Part shown: one piece after another, positions 30,249-42,103 of the stretch | How the letters are laid out: every line of letters starts with the position of its first letter | Position numbering within the stretch: position 1 is the first letter of the stretch | Assembly (NCBI RefSeq): GCF_023898315.1 | Contig: NC_064619.1 | Span: 486,679,376 to 486,743,375 of the forward strand | DNA length: 64,000 nt | From: Schistocerca nitens | Taxonomy: Eukaryota; Arthropoda; Insecta; Orthoptera; Acrididae | Reading direction: 5' to 3' | Notes under the pieces: model-generated | Databases searched by the model: none | What the model was told of the DNA's origin: nothing | The model's input: only the letters and a program-made list of their open reading frames with translations | Position numbers and translations under genes: made by a program

Positions 30249-31610
30249 GTGCCGAGTAAACCTGTGAGGGACGAGAAAAACCAACCGTGGTTCAACAACA
30301 AAGATAGGAAACTACTGCGAAAGCAAAGAGAGCTTCACTGCAAGTTTAAACGCTACCAAAACCTCTCAGACCAACAGAAGCTAAACGATGTCAAAGTCAG
30401 CGTAAGGAGGGCTATGCGTGAAGCATTCAGTGAATTCGAAAGTAAAATTCTGTGTACCGACTTGACAGAAAATCCTAGGAAGTTCTGGTCTTACGTTAAA
30501 TCAATAAGTGGCCCGAATCCAGACACTCTGGGAGGATGATGGCATTGAAACACAGGATGACACGCTTAAAGCTGAAATACTAAACACCTTTTTCCAAAGC
30601 TGTTTCACAGAGGAAGACCGCGCTGCAGTTCCTTCAATAAACCCTCGCACAAACGAAAAAATGGCTGACATCGAAACAAGTGTCCAAGGAATAGAAAAGC
30701 AACTGAAATCACTCAACAGAGGAAAGTCCACTGGACCTGACGGGATACCAATTCGATTCTACACAGGGTACGCTAAAGAACTTGCCCCCTTCTAACAGCC
30801 GTGTACCGCAAGGGAAGGTTCCAAATGATTGGAAAGGAGACACAGGTAGTCCCAGTCTTCAAGAAGGGTCGTCGAGCAGATTCGCAAAACTATATACCTA
30901 GATCTCTGACATCGATCTCTTGTAGAATTTTAGAACATGTTTTTTGCTCGCGTATCATGTCCCTTCTGGAAACCCAGAATCTACTCTGTCGGAATCAACA
31001 TGGATTCCGGAAACAGCGATCGTGTAAGATCCAACTCGCTTTATTTGTTCATGAGACCCAGAAAATATTAGATGCATGCTTCCAGGTAGATGCAATTTTC
31101 CTTGACTTCCGGAAGGCGTTCAATACAGTTACGCAATGTCGCCTGATAAACAAAGTAAGAGCCTACGGAATATAAGACCAGCTTTGTGGCTGGATTGTAG
31201 AGTTTTTAGCAAACAGAACACAGCATTTTGTTCTCAATGGAGAGACGTCTATAGACGTTAAAGTAACCTCTGGCGTGCCACAGGGGAGTGTTATGGGACC
31301 ATTCCCTTTCACAATATATATAAATGACCTCGTAGATAGTGTCGGAATTTCCATGCCGGATGATGCTGCAGTATACAGAGAAGTTGCAGCATTAGAAATT
31401 TGTAGCGAAATGCAGGAAGATCTGCAGCGGATAAGCACTTGGTGCAGGGAGTGGCAACTGACCCTTAACATAAACAAATGTAATGTATTGCGAATACACA
31501 GAAAGAAGGATCCTTTATTGTATGATAATATGATAGCGGAACAAGCACTGGTAGCAGTTACTTCAGTAAAATATCTGGGAGTACGCGTGCGGAACGATTT
31601 GAAGCGGTAA
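30249..31610 (+). pseudogene. CR1 reverse transcriptase, four frame fragments
   Basis: The pieces at 30249-30539, 30508-30795, 30801-31175 and 31275-31610 follow the usual order: KFWSYVKSISGPNPDTLGG; GKSTGPDGIPIRFY; VFKKGRRADSQNY with HGFRKQRSCKIQLAL and FLDFRKAFNTV; then SGVPQGSVMGPF (partly in the gap), MPDDAAVYRE at the catalytic DD position, and TSVKYLGVRV. At least three frameshifts or stops separate them. Weakly open sequence continues to about 32110. Confidence 0.85.
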
Positions 31611-32149
31611 GGCGGGTACCAGGTTGAGATTCATTGGGAGAGTCCTTAGAAAATGTAGTCCATCAACAAAGGAGGTGGCTTACAAACACTCGTTCGACCT
31701 ATACTTGGGTATTGCTCATCAGTGTGGGATCCGTACCAGATCGGGTTCACAGAGGAGATAGAGAAGATCCAAAGAAAATAGACGCGTTTCGTCACAGGGT
31801 TATTTTGTACGCGTGGTAACGTTACGGAGACGTTTAGCAAACTCAAGTGGCAGACTCTGCAAGAGAGACGCTCTGCATCGCTGTGTAGCTTGCTGTCCAG
31901 GTTTCGAGAGAGTACGGTATCGAATATATTGCTTCCCCCTACTTATACCTCCAGAGGAGGTCACGAATGTGAAATTAGAGAGATTCGAGCTCGCACGGAG
32001 GCTTTCCGGCAGTCGTTCTTCCCGCGAACCATACGCGACTGGAACAGGAAAGCGAGGCAATGACAGTGGCATGTTAAGTGCCCTCCGCCACACACCGTTG
32101 GGTGGCTTGCGGAGTATAAATGTAGATGTAGATGTAGATGTAGATCGAA

Positions 32150-33636
32150 TGTGGACCAGAATTAGACCATAATCGCTTCCGAAAACCGTCTCAGCTATGC
32201 TTTCGCGTAATTGCAATAGCAGTTATCAACCGTAGATAGCTCTACCATTGGTATTATCTGTATATACATCACATTGGGAAAGAAGTTGATGAAGTTAAAT
32301 GGACATAATGGATATGACAAGTTAATATCAATGACGGAACACTGTACATCCGAAACTGCTATTCCTATTACGCAATTTCATAACTGAGATCGTTTTTGGA
32401 CTTGTTGGCGGTCTGATCCTCGACCGAAATCGATTTTCTCTAATAAAATGAACCGTTGTAGCTGTGATTGCATAATGCATTTCTTTAAAAGATCATATAA
32501 AATGAAAGTAACGGGACTGCTGCAGGAATGAGAGAGTACTGGGCAGAAACAAACAAAAAAGGAAAGGTTAATAAAGCTAAATCAATATAATAAAAAAATC
32601 GAATATTATCTTACACAAATTTCTCTAGAATGAACTCAACGAAAATATAACGAAAACACAAAATTGAAATCCAATAATTCACTTCATCTACACATATGAA
32701 ATGAAGACAGGGATACCAGTCAGGCGTCCACATAATAACAATATAATAGAAAAATAACAACACAAACTCTTCCAGAATCAAAAAAAGAAAATATACCCTA
32801 AACCTATATAGCCCTAACAAAGACAGCAAAACCAAACCCATCCCCACATAACGACATAGCAGATAAATAACACACTGGCACTATTCCATAATAAACCTAA
32901 AAATTATAAACCCCAAAAAAAGAAAAAAGAAAAAACGCACACGAAAACTCCACATAACAACGACTTAATCGAAAAATAACACAAAAAAAAAATTCCTCCA
33001 GAATAAACAGAACGAAAATAAATTCAAAAATTTGGTATCACACTTCAAACGAACATTAACAGGTCAAAAAGTACCATAGCACAAAAAGAATTATACACCA
33101 AAAGCGCGAGTCACTGCTAACAACAATATGAACCCTACAAAACAGTCAATTTCATATATGCTACACCGCAGCGCCGTCACATCCGAAAAAAAGCAGCCAA
33201 CTATTAATAAGTTAAAAAAGTATGACTAACATTACTATTCGTCCCTCTCACGATCATTTCAGCAATGTACTTAGGTTCACGGCTAACGTCACCGTAGACA
33301 ATTCTCCCATATTACACAAAGAGCTAAAGAATTGCAACAATCAACATGATAATAATTATCATTAATCACGTCACTCACAAAAATTTATCTTTTGCTCTTA
33401 CGGTGCTACCTACTCTCACCCTCGGGAATCATGTGAAATACAGAAAGAAACAGTTAAATATTTGTCAGAAAAAAGAAACAAAAATCGCTACAAGTTTCTC
33501 CATCGACATATAACCTGTGGCGTCAAGTTACCCCCATCCCCCCAACATACAACACCATCGTATATCACGAGATATTTTGAATAAACAGCATATTTTACAA
33601 ACTTTGTAAATTACAGCAGTAACTAACACAAACATA
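32150..33636. other. A-rich, G-poor stretch, no gene
   Basis: From about 32560 to 33250 the plus strand is very rich in A and C and poor in G. It contains a diverged internal repeat: ccacataataacaatataat near 32730, and ccacataacaacgacttaat near 32950, each followed by agaaaaataac-like and ttccagaat-like segments. I see no coding or transposon signature. It could be an old repeat of unknown class. Confidence 0.45.
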
Positions 33637-34955
33637 CGAGGTGCAGTTAGAAAAAAACCGGACTGATGCTAGAAAAAACATTTATTTACAATTATTTACA
33701 ATTTCATGTTATCTCCTTCAATGTACTCTCCTCCTCGGTCTCTACACCGCTCCATACGAATTTTCCACTGTTCATAGCAATGCTGCTGATCATTTTCGGT
33801 AAGTCCGTACATTACTTCCGTCGCTTTTTCTTTTACTGCTTCAACAGTCTCGAATCTAGTTCCTTCCAAAGCTCACTTGACTTTAGGGAAAAGAAGAAAG
33901 TCACAGGGGGCCAAATCAGGTGAGTAGGGTGGATGATCTAAGATGGGAATGTTGTGTTTTGCCAAAAACGTCTTCACTGACTACGCACTGTGAGCTGGGG
34001 CATTGTCTTGGTGAAGGATCCATGACTTTTTTCTCCACAAATCGTTCCGTTTTCTCCGTACTCGCTCACGTAGGGTAGCCAGGACGCTAATGTAGTAATG
34101 CTGATTCACTGTTTGTCCCTCTGGTACCCAATCAATGTGCACAATCCCTTTGATGTCAAAAAAAACAATCATCATTGCCTTGAATTTCGATTTTGACATT
34201 CGTGCTTTTTTTGTCGTGGAGAACCAGGAGTTTTCCAATGCATCGATTGGCGTTTAGTTTCGGGATCGTAAGTAAAAAACCACGATTCATCGCAAGTAAT
34301 AACATTTTGTAAGAAGGTGGGATCACTTTCAATGTTTTCCAGGATGTCAGAACAAATCATTCTTCGGCGTTCCTTCTGTTCAATTGTGAGACACTTTGGA
34401 ACCATTTTTGAACACACTTTGTTCATGTTGAAACTTTCATGAAGAATCTGCCTAACACTTTCCTTGTCAACTCCTGTTAACTCAGACACTGCTCTGATTG
34501 TTAAACGGCGATCTTGTCGAACAAGTTTACCGATTTTTTCAATGTTTGCATCAGTTTTTGCTGACAATGGTCTGCCAGTGCGAGTGTCATCACTGGCGTC
34601 TTCGCGGCCACCTTTAAATGGTTTACACCACTCAAACACTTGTGTTCGCGATAAACAATCATCGCCGTACACTTTTTGTAACACTACAAACGTTTCACTT
34701 GCAGATTTTCCTAGTTTGAAACAAAATTTGATGTTAACACGCTGTTCTTTCTGTACACTCAACATTTTCCGACGCACAGACAAAACGTCAACTACTTAAA
34801 ACAGACGCCACGGGCAGACTGAGTGCAGGAAGCAGATGAAACTCGAGCAGTAGGCGGAGCGAGAGTCACGTGACAGGCCACGCGACTTTCAGCCTTATTG
34901 CATTCGTTTTATTGTTTCACCAGTACTAGTCCGGTTTTTTTCTAGCCACACCTCG
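33637..34955 (-). mobile_element. mariner (DD34D-like) transposon, complete ends
   Basis: The terminal inverted repeats cgaggtgcagttagaaaaaa (left) and the complement of the right end (cgaggtgtggctagaaaaaa) are flanked by TA at 33635-33636 and 34956-34957, and continue to accggact. The length is 1319 bp, normal for mariner. The internal coding frame is on minus and broken, so the copy is immobile by itself but could be mobilised in trans. Confidence 0.93.
33690..34783 (-). pseudogene. mariner transposase, frameshift plus stops
   Basis: The N-terminal part (34783-34172) has the two-helix DNA-binding region (QRVNIKFCFKLGKSASETF, SRTQVFEWCKPFKGGRED), RLTIRAVSELTGVDKESVRQ, and the first catalytic Asp in VITCDESWFF. 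A frameshift near 34200 leads to MMIVFFDIKGIVHIDWVPEG and the second Asp in LHQDNAPAHSA, then a TAG. The region with the third Asp (YSPDLAPCDFLLFP) follows in frame, with a further TGA. All three catalytic positions are present, which points to recent inactivation. Confidence 0.88.
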
Positions 34956-34974
34956 TAGATAGTATTTAATAACA

Positions 34975-35925
34975 GAGCAATAACACGCTCTGCAACGTAA
35001 AGTAATGACGTCAAGAGGACGTCATGGATGAAACCAGAACGGATAGAATCTGAAAGAGCACTTGACATTGTTGTAATTGTTAAACTAAGCTGTTAATTTG
35101 AGAATACATGACGAAAGCACATGAACTTAAAAAAATTAAGTATGGAGGTCTAACTCGGCAAGTAACCACCTGACGTTTGAAACTCCATTAAAAATTAAAA
35201 CGAAGTGCTATTTCACGTTATATACTGTTAAGAACTTCATATTCTGTAATCACACTCCACTCCACCAAATGCCTCAATTTTCCAGTACTTCTCCATCAAG
35301 TATACAGTCATTTATTAGCTTTTACGATATTCTAACTCGAGATGATTGTGAATATAAAAAAATTTGCAACGTTAAATCAATGGCTCATTCCTAATGCGGG
35401 TACGATGTACCTCGCCTCTGAAGTTGGGCGTTCGCTTTGCTGAAAGTTTCTAAAGCTCGTCAAGAACTTTAAAATGTTTCGCTAGATGTGCTCGAAACAC
35501 AAAATACAACACTGCAACACTTAATTCAGAACAGAAGCTTCGTACACTCAATAACTCGCGGAACGAATTCGTATGAATACTTCGAGTACTCCAGAGAATA
35601 CGGAAGTAATAGCCAGGCAACGGTCCACAACGGTTTAAGTGACATGGCATTGTTGTTAGCATACACTATGATCAACATTAAATAGCAACCCCGGTAACTA
35701 CAAAACACATCATTATATAGGGACGTCGATATCGATGGTTAAATAAGAACAGCAATTAAATTTTAAACGATTTAAATCTGTGAAAAATGAAATAACCAAG
35801 TTTTGAGACCGAAAGATATCCAGAAGTATCTAAATAATGAAAACGCCCAAATAGCCTATAGATTCCCGATGGAATTATTAGTTAGCAGTTGGAGGTGCAT
35901 GAGAAAAGTAATGAGACTGACAACA
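34975..35925. repeat. D repeat, copy 2, right part
   Basis: The landmarks gttaaactaagctgttaatt, ttccagtacttctccatcaa, gggcgttcgctttgctgaaa, cgaattcgtatgaatacttc and caacggtccacaacggttta follow the order of D copies 1 and 3. The exon-like core on minus near 35460 contains stops. Confidence 0.65.
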
Positions 35926-35949
35926 CTCCGAGGGGTCTGGCCGCGCTGT

Positions 35950-37130
35950 GCTGTTCTGCTGGTGTAGAACGGTTTTTTATTTAGAGCAATGTTACGGTAT
36001 CAAGTGTTAAACTTGGGGCACAAGCGAGAGTGATCTTTTCAAAATTGAAACAAGCCTATGGGGAACATTTCTTATCAATAGTCCAAGTTTCTGTGTGGCA
36101 CATATCATTTCTGGAAGGCCGAGAACACGTTGAAGATGAACCTCGTTCAGGGTACATCTTCACCTCATTAAACCGACAAAAACATCGAATGTATGCGTTC
36201 TATTCTGAGATCACAACGGCGTGTAACAGTAAAGATAATGAATGATATGGTTAAACATTTTCAGCATGCATCAAATTTGCATCGAAGTTTTGCACGTGCG
36301 AAAGATTTATGCCGAACGGTGCCAAAAAAACTCACAACAGAACAGGAGGACAATGGAAGAAACGTGTGCGTTGTCCTATTTAGAGGATTGCCCATGTTCA
36401 CGAATGGTACAGTTGTGTAATCACGGGTTATGAGTCCATGATTTCTGAGTACGGTCCTGAGACCAAGTGGCAAAGTGAGTAGAGGAACCCTGAGGAATCT
36501 CTTCGACTGAAATAAGCTCGAATCATCAAGACAAAGCCCGAAGCAAAACTGATTTGTTGTTTTGACAGATTTGCTTTTTTCCATATAGAATTTGTTCATC
36601 CAGGACAAACCGTCAAACAGCTGTGTTACAACGATGTCCTGGAAAAGATCAGGAAAGAGGTGAATCGAGTGAGATCAGACACTGCAGACTGGATGTTGCA
36701 TCATGATAACGCACCATGCCACATGGCCACTTCCACCACGGATTATTTGACTTCAAAATGCATTCCTGTTGTTCCACAGTCACGCCCCCCCCCCCCCCCG
36801 CCCCCCTACTAACAGAAACTTGGTAATTGTGACTTGTTTCTTTTTCCAAAATTGGAAAATGTCTTAAAAGGATGTCATTTTGGGACTCTGGAGAACATTT
36901 AAGAGTATGTGACCGACATAGCAAAGGCCCTACCAGTTGAAGGCTTTCTACGCTTCTACCGATACCGGGGAACAACGACTTCGCCGGCCTATAGCTGCCG
37001 AACGGGACTACTTCGCAGGGCACATTATTGTCGTTTGAAGGAAATAAAACCTTGGTATATTAGAAATCAGTCTCATTGCTTTCCTCACACGCCTCCTACT
37101 CCAAGATATTCATTCACGTATCTTGAGTAA
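35950..37130 (+). pseudogene. Old mariner transposase fossil with poly-C run
   Basis: Plus-strand blocks in several frames match mariner transposases in order: LKQAYGEHFLSIVQVSVWH with EGREHVEDEPRSG, a VPKKLTTEQEDN block, DWMLHHDNAPCHMATS (second catalytic Asp) and CDLFLFPKLENVLKG. Where PPYSPDL would precede the third Asp there is a C15-G-C6 run at 36785-36806. Many stops and shifts make this much older than the element at 33637. The ends are not identified. Confidence 0.72.
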
Positions 37131-37194
37131 CAGAGGAGAAAAACTCTTTTGTTATGCTACCCGCTTCGCTAGATACGATGCAGTGCACTTGACA

Positions 37195-37914
37195 CGAGTT
37201 CCAAAATAAATTTATCTTCACACACGGAAACAAATTACAGCAGCACTAATCTCCAACATTGCAGGGAGTACATGTGAGTAATCCACAAGAGAGAATGATT
37301 GGTTACACCGTCATCATTGTGGAACTAAGCAATTAATTTGAGAATACATGATGCATGGGCACGAACTTCGCCAAAAACAAGTACAGAAATCTGCCTCTAC
37401 AAGGAAACATCCAACCTTTGAAACTGCATAAAAAAGTAAAACAATGTTCTATTTCACATTGCATACCGTTAATAACGGCATGTTCTGAAATGATACTACA
37501 CTCTAGCACCCGCATCAATTTTCCAGTACATCTCCGCTATATACTCAGCCATTTACAAGCTTATACGATATTCTAACTGCAAATGATCCTGTATGATAAA
37601 TAAATAGGTGGTAGTTAAATCAGCGGCTCATACCTCTTGCAGCACAACGCACCTCGCCTCTGAAGCTTTGCGTTCGCTTTGCTGAAAGCTTCTAAAGCTC
37701 CCCAAGAAATTTATGATGTTTCGCTAGATGTGCTCGAAACACAAAATACAACACTGCAATACTTAATTCACAACTGAAGCTCCTTACACTCAATAACTCT
37801 CAGAACGAATTCGTATAGATACTTCGAGTACTCCAGAGAATACGGAAGTAATTGCTAGGCAACGGTCCACAACGGTTTACGTGAGATGGCATTGTTGTTA
37901 ACATACCCGTGATC
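37195..37914. repeat. D repeat, copy 3
   Basis: ggttacaccgtcatcattgt, tccagtacatctccgctata, ttgcgttcgctttgctgaaa and caacggtccacaacggttta repeat the D landmarks. The copy ends at a SINE at 37915. The minus-strand exon-like core near 37690 reads SWGALEAFSKANAKLQRR with a stop upstream. Confidence 0.65.
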
Positions 37915-38150
37915 CGCCCCTGGTAGCTGAGTGGTCAGCGCAACGCAAGTCATATCGAAAGACTCGAATTCGATTCCCGGCTGTGTCGGGAGATTTTCTC
38001 CGCTCAGGGACTGGGTGTTGCGTTGCCCTTATCATCGTTATTTCATCCCCATGGACACGCAAATCGCCGAAGTGGCGTCAACTCAAAAGACTTGCACCAG
38101 GCGAACGGTCTACATGACGGGTGGCCTTAGTCACACGGCATCTCAATTTT
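37915..38150 (+). mobile_element. tRNA-derived SINE, second family
   Basis: The head ggtagctgagtggtcagcg (A box) with ttcgattcccgg (B box) is followed by a distinct body with gattttctccgctcagggac, catccccatggac and cgccgaagtggcgtcaa. The body differs from the abundant locust-type SINE. The anticodon region is altered, so the parental tRNA is uncertain (Asp-like by overall resemblance). Confidence 0.75.
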
Positions 38151-38312
38151 ATCGGTAAACCGGAATCCCAGTAAAGCAATAACGATTAGCAACGTGGATA
38201 TAAATACCACTGAAATAAAATATTATATAAGTCAATTGTACATTTCAGCTACCGAATTATTTTTCAGCAGCAGCTAGGAAAGACATGTTTTATCTTTAAA
38301 CGATTCGGTGAA

Positions 38313-38502
38313 GCCGGCCAGAGTGGTCGAGTGGTTCTAGGCGCTACAGGCTGGAACCGCGCGGCCGCTACGGTCGCAGGTTCGAATCCTGCCTCAGGGC
38401 ATGGATGTGTGTGATGTCCTTAGGTTAGTTATGTTTAATTAGTTCTAAGTTCTAGGCGACTGATGACCTAAGAAGTTAAGTCGCATAGTGCTCAGAGCCA
38501 TG
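38313..38502 (+). mobile_element. SINE, Leu/Ser-type head, diverged
   Basis: gccggccagagtggtcgagt and cgcaggttcgaatcctgcct mark the tRNA-like head. The shared body and gtgctcagagcca follow. More substitutions than in the young copies suggest it is older. No clear target-site duplication is seen. Confidence 0.85.
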
Positions 38503-38509
38503 TTTACTT

Positions 38510-40990
38510 TTCAGCTTCTCGTAGAATAACATCGAAGCATAACGACGTCGAATGCTGATGTCCTCGATCCCGTTTGTAGTCATGTGTTGATATGTTTTTG
38601 TCAAGCGTAAAAATTGATTCCTTCAGCGCATGTGACTTCCACCTGACTTCGACGTCCGTTTATGTGATTCCACTAACGTGTTTCCCAGCGTAGCGATTTC
38701 CTATTTTGAAACCTGGTTGTCAAGGGAAGGCAGGATTCGGTTACGATTGTGGACGTGGCCGTAATCAGTTACTATTGGTTGCCTTTAACAGTTACACACA
38801 TTTATTTTTAAAGAAGTAATTCCAGACTCAACAACAAATTAAAAAATACCACGCTTTATTAATGAAGGAATAAACGACTGTGTAAATAATAGTGTTTTCA
38901 GTGCATTACAATTTAGCAAATCATCATTAAGTACAGATACTGATAACGTTTGAAAAGAAAAAAACAAGCCACTGTGATCACGACTGAAGGCCTTACACGC
39001 CAAGAATGACAGTACATTAAGAATGTTTAAGAACTCACTGCAATTACAACTTAAAGGTATTGAAATATTAAAAGTAAGTGCCCACAAACACAGTAGAAGG
39101 CATCAGACGCCAGGAATGGCAGAAAATAAGGTTTTGTGGCTTACTGCTAAAATCGAAATATCGAATTATTTTTTCAAAGCAAATGACCACAATCATGGCT
39201 GAAGGCCTCACACGCCAGGAACGGCAATTATATAAAAAATTGAGAACCCTTCTGTAAAACAGCAACTACAAGCAAAGGTTAATTAAAAGAAGCAAGCAAC
39301 TGACCACCAAACAGGTGAAATAAGATGATGGTAATTTTGTAACACAACCCTTACACTGCTAGATTTATTCCAGAACTCGGATGGAACTATTAACTAGACA
39401 TACATAACGTTTTATTGTAGTTATTACAAGGTATGTTAAATAAATAATACAATAATAAAACACCAGTCATAGACGATGCTCGAGGAATCGACCTCTGAGA
39501 AGGTCCGGCAACAAACACTTTCGCGTGCGATGAGATAGGCAGCCAAGAGTTGCATTCACTTCACGAGATGGTAACTCAGACTAGTGGCAGTCTAACGAAT
39601 GACTAATAATAATCTTGCTGAAGGTACCTGACGCCAAATAAACCAAATGCAAGAATAGAACAACACGCCAAAGGTGGAACCGGCGGAGTGCACTACGCCC
39701 CCAGAATACTGTGCTCAGAGCGCCCAGAACGAGAAAGGAAACAGTGCCACCAGAGTAGAAACACAAACGGCCTACAATCAAGAAATCTGTCAAAACTACA
39801 CACCTTACGGACAGCAGCGGCAGGGCGAGTAAACTTACACTGTTGTTACATACACTAACCCCCAGTGGTCCAAATAAAACATTCATATTTAATTACGTAC
39901 TACACGAATATGTAATAAAAAATGGGGGTTCCTATTTAAAAAAAAACGCAGTTGATATCCGTTTGGCCTATGGCAGCGCCATCTAGCGGGCCAACCAGAT
40001 CGCCATCTGGTTTCCCCCTTCAAGCTAGACAAGTTTCGTTCTTTGTAGTTTTTTTGTTTGACGCTTATTTCGTAATATATTTGACCCGGTCACGATCAAT
40101 GGACCACCATGTATATTTTAATTGAAGTTCTCCTGAAAAGAATCATTTTAAAAGGCGAACTTCCAACTAAGCTAGGGTGGGTTTGAGAACAGAGGCCCAA
40201 CATGCTGCTTTGAAAGGTACTCTTGCGTTCTGGAACTTTTCCTTGAATTCCCAGGCGGAAGGATAGTAGCCGGAAGGTAAGATGCTGCGTAGATTCTCCG
40301 TAAGGTCACCAATGCGAAGTCGAGGCAGGTGTGGAGGCAGTGGAGCGAGGAAGTCTGCTTGTTACCGAGTCCTGCCTGCTGTTTCGACGTCCTAGGCCAC
40401 CAACCTCAGGTTAAGCGACATCAGATCACAGCTGGAGCTTTTCGCAGCAGCTGGCGTCATACTAAATTACCCACGCAGCTGATGCAAATCGTAACTATAG
40501 GTACCTGTCGTTAGATAAGAATAGAAAAGTCTACATTTCAACAACATTGGTTTGTAGCATTATGTTACAGTGTGTTAAGCAGAAAATCTCCTGCTCACTC
40601 TTCATTGCCACCACACGCCTACCGTCATATCACTCAGTTATCCTTTCAAAGCAGACGTTCTACAATACAGTACCGTGCAGTGGAGAGCTTCACTCTAATC
40701 ACTTATGTATATTTCACTTTGGAAAGCAACAAATAATTTTTAACATTATCAGTGTTAGACGATCTGTTTCAGTAACTGACTGATTAGCAGTGTACACACT
40801 CTTTTCAGCCTAGTCGTTCTACTCAGAGCGAGGGAATAAAATTACGCTAAACAAAAGTTCCCTATTTTAGACAAAATAACACAATGGGATTATGTGTTGG
40901 ATAATACTCGGAGAAGTATAAATAAAAATTTTATTCCGTATCTTCTTTTTCCTAAAAATATTAAATCTGTCGTACAAGATTTACTGTTCT
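38510..40990. other. Repetitive intergenic sequence, no gene
   Basis: Around 38975-39235 a motif of the type gaaggcctcacacgccaggaa recurs three times, about 110 bp apart and diverged. At about 39950-40115 a block with gcgccatctagcgggccaac ending in ggaccaccatgtat resembles the end of a dispersed repeat I have seen in insect genomes, class uncertain. The rest shows no coding signature. Confidence 0.45.
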
Positions 40991-40997
40991 TCTTTTT

Positions 40998-41125
40998 AAT
41001 CTTATGGGACTTAACTGCTGAGGTCATCACTCCCTAAGCTTACACACTACTTAAGCTAAATTATCCTAAGGACAAACACACACATCCATGCCCGAGGGGG
41101 GACTCGAACCTCCGCCGAGACCAGG
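40998..41125 (-). mobile_element. Older SINE fragment, different tRNA-like head
   Basis: On minus, a B-box-like ggaggttcgagtccccc is followed by cgggcatggatgtgtgtgtt, tccttaggataatttagctt and a gttaagtcccataag-like end. It resembles the abundant SINE but with a diverged body. The 5' part of the head is missing. Confidence 0.7.
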
Positions 41126-41126
41126 G

Positions 41127-41260
41127 TCTTCAGTCTGAAGATTAATTTGATGCTGCTCTTCCCACTACTCTCACATAGCTGCAAAACTACTGTAAACCAT
41201 ATCCAGAAAAACCTGTTGTTGTCTCAGGAAGGGTCCTATCAACCAATCCCAGATATATCC
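41127..41260 (-). mobile_element. Possible old RTE 3' fragment
   Basis: gggtcttcagtctgaagatt followed by tttgatgctgctcttcccac resembles the RTE 3' end (gtcttcagtcctgagactgg, tttgatgcagctctccatgc) with many changes. It is too short and diverged for certainty. Confidence 0.4.
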
Positions 41261-41284
41261 TGGTATAAAACATGTGAAAACAAA

Positions 41285-41660
41285 ATACATTATCGGCCGC
41301 CTAAAGGGACAATATTTTTTTTGTCCATTACTTTTATCCTGCTTATTACACCATCATTGAAGCAGACGACAGCATCCATCGCACCCATTTTGAGTACTGT
41401 CCATACAACAAACACTGTTTTTGGTACTCGTTGCCACACGTAGATGTTTAAACTCTCATTAGGGTGTTGCGTGAGGCCATGTAGACATTTGCAGCGTAAT
41501 ATTTTATCTGAAAGGTCCCTACATTTTGGCTTTATTGTTTCCATGACTTTGGCAGGCAAGAAACGTATATGCTGCTATTCCTTGCCTGTCGCATGCGTGT
41601 GGCTGGTGTGCAGACATTTGCTCAAAGGGCGTTTAAGACCAAATCAACAACTGAAAAGTA
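41285..41660 (-). pseudogene. Mutator-like transposase fragment
   Basis: The minus-strand frame (41559-41290) reads PAKVMETIKPKCRDLSD, KCLHGLTQHPNESLNIYVWQ, RVPKTVF and DAVVCFNDGVISRIKVM. This matches the C-terminal block (CLHGKTQNPNES-type motif) of a Mutator-like transposase family common in arthropods. A short upstream piece is visible to about 41660 with a stop between. Only the C-terminal part is present, with no inverted repeats seen. The identification comes from memory of the motif. Confidence 0.7.
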
Positions 41661-41829
41661 GATAAAAAATACATTTTTTGAAACGGGATAAAATTGTCTT
41701 TTAGATGGTGACAAGAATTGGTTTCCAAAATTTCAGACATTTCAAGTCCAGGTCCACTTAGCAATTCGAGATATCAAGCACACTTTTTAAGAAATTAAAG
41801 AAAATACGAGGCAACAAGAAGGAATTATA

Positions 41830-42103
41830 CCATTGGCGCGGAAATCAGTAGATGTGATGTTCATGTAAAGACAAATGAAGTAGTCCCATTTCAAAAACTG
41901 AATGGTTTATTCACGAGAAAGAGCTACACAAATTGAGCAAGTCTGTAAGAAAATTATCTATGTCTGGCGCTTATGCAAGTAACTGTTCGGCTGGCATTGA
42001 TTGATAGACTTGTTGCCTGTCGTCCAGAGGGATATAGTGCCAAATTCGGTCCAATTGGTGCTTTAGATCAGCAAAATTCAGAGTTGGTTGTAGGGCCCTG
42101 CCC
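41830..42103 (-). pseudogene. Tc1-like transposase tail
   Basis: On minus, LQPTLNFADLKHQLDRIWHY and IPLDDRQQVYQSMPAE match the C-terminal end of Tc1-type transposases, with typical 3' sequence after it (gaataaaccattcagttttt; catctactgatttccgcgcc). The RTE inserted at 42104 cuts it off. The predicted 41971-42678 frame joins the RTE end to this tail and is a chance chimera. Confidence 0.7.

Larger units (their letters stand above)
29207..32146 (+). mobile_element. CR1/L2-group LINE, nearly complete but frameshifted
   Basis: The plus-strand element has an endonuclease (29400-29970) and an RT (30500-31610), and ends in the repeat atgtagatgtagatgtaga at about 32119-32146. The 5' region (29207-29400) is GC-rich. 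No clear target-site duplication is visible. A (GTAGAT)n tail is shared with the minus-strand CR1 copies at 14195, 20016, 46770 and 61393, so they belong to related subfamilies. Confidence 0.88.

Noticed and set aside
31800..32216. 138-codon minus ORF at the CR1 3' end
   Set aside because: It is antisense to the CR1 3' region and includes the (GTAGAT)n tail read as serine/threonine repeats.
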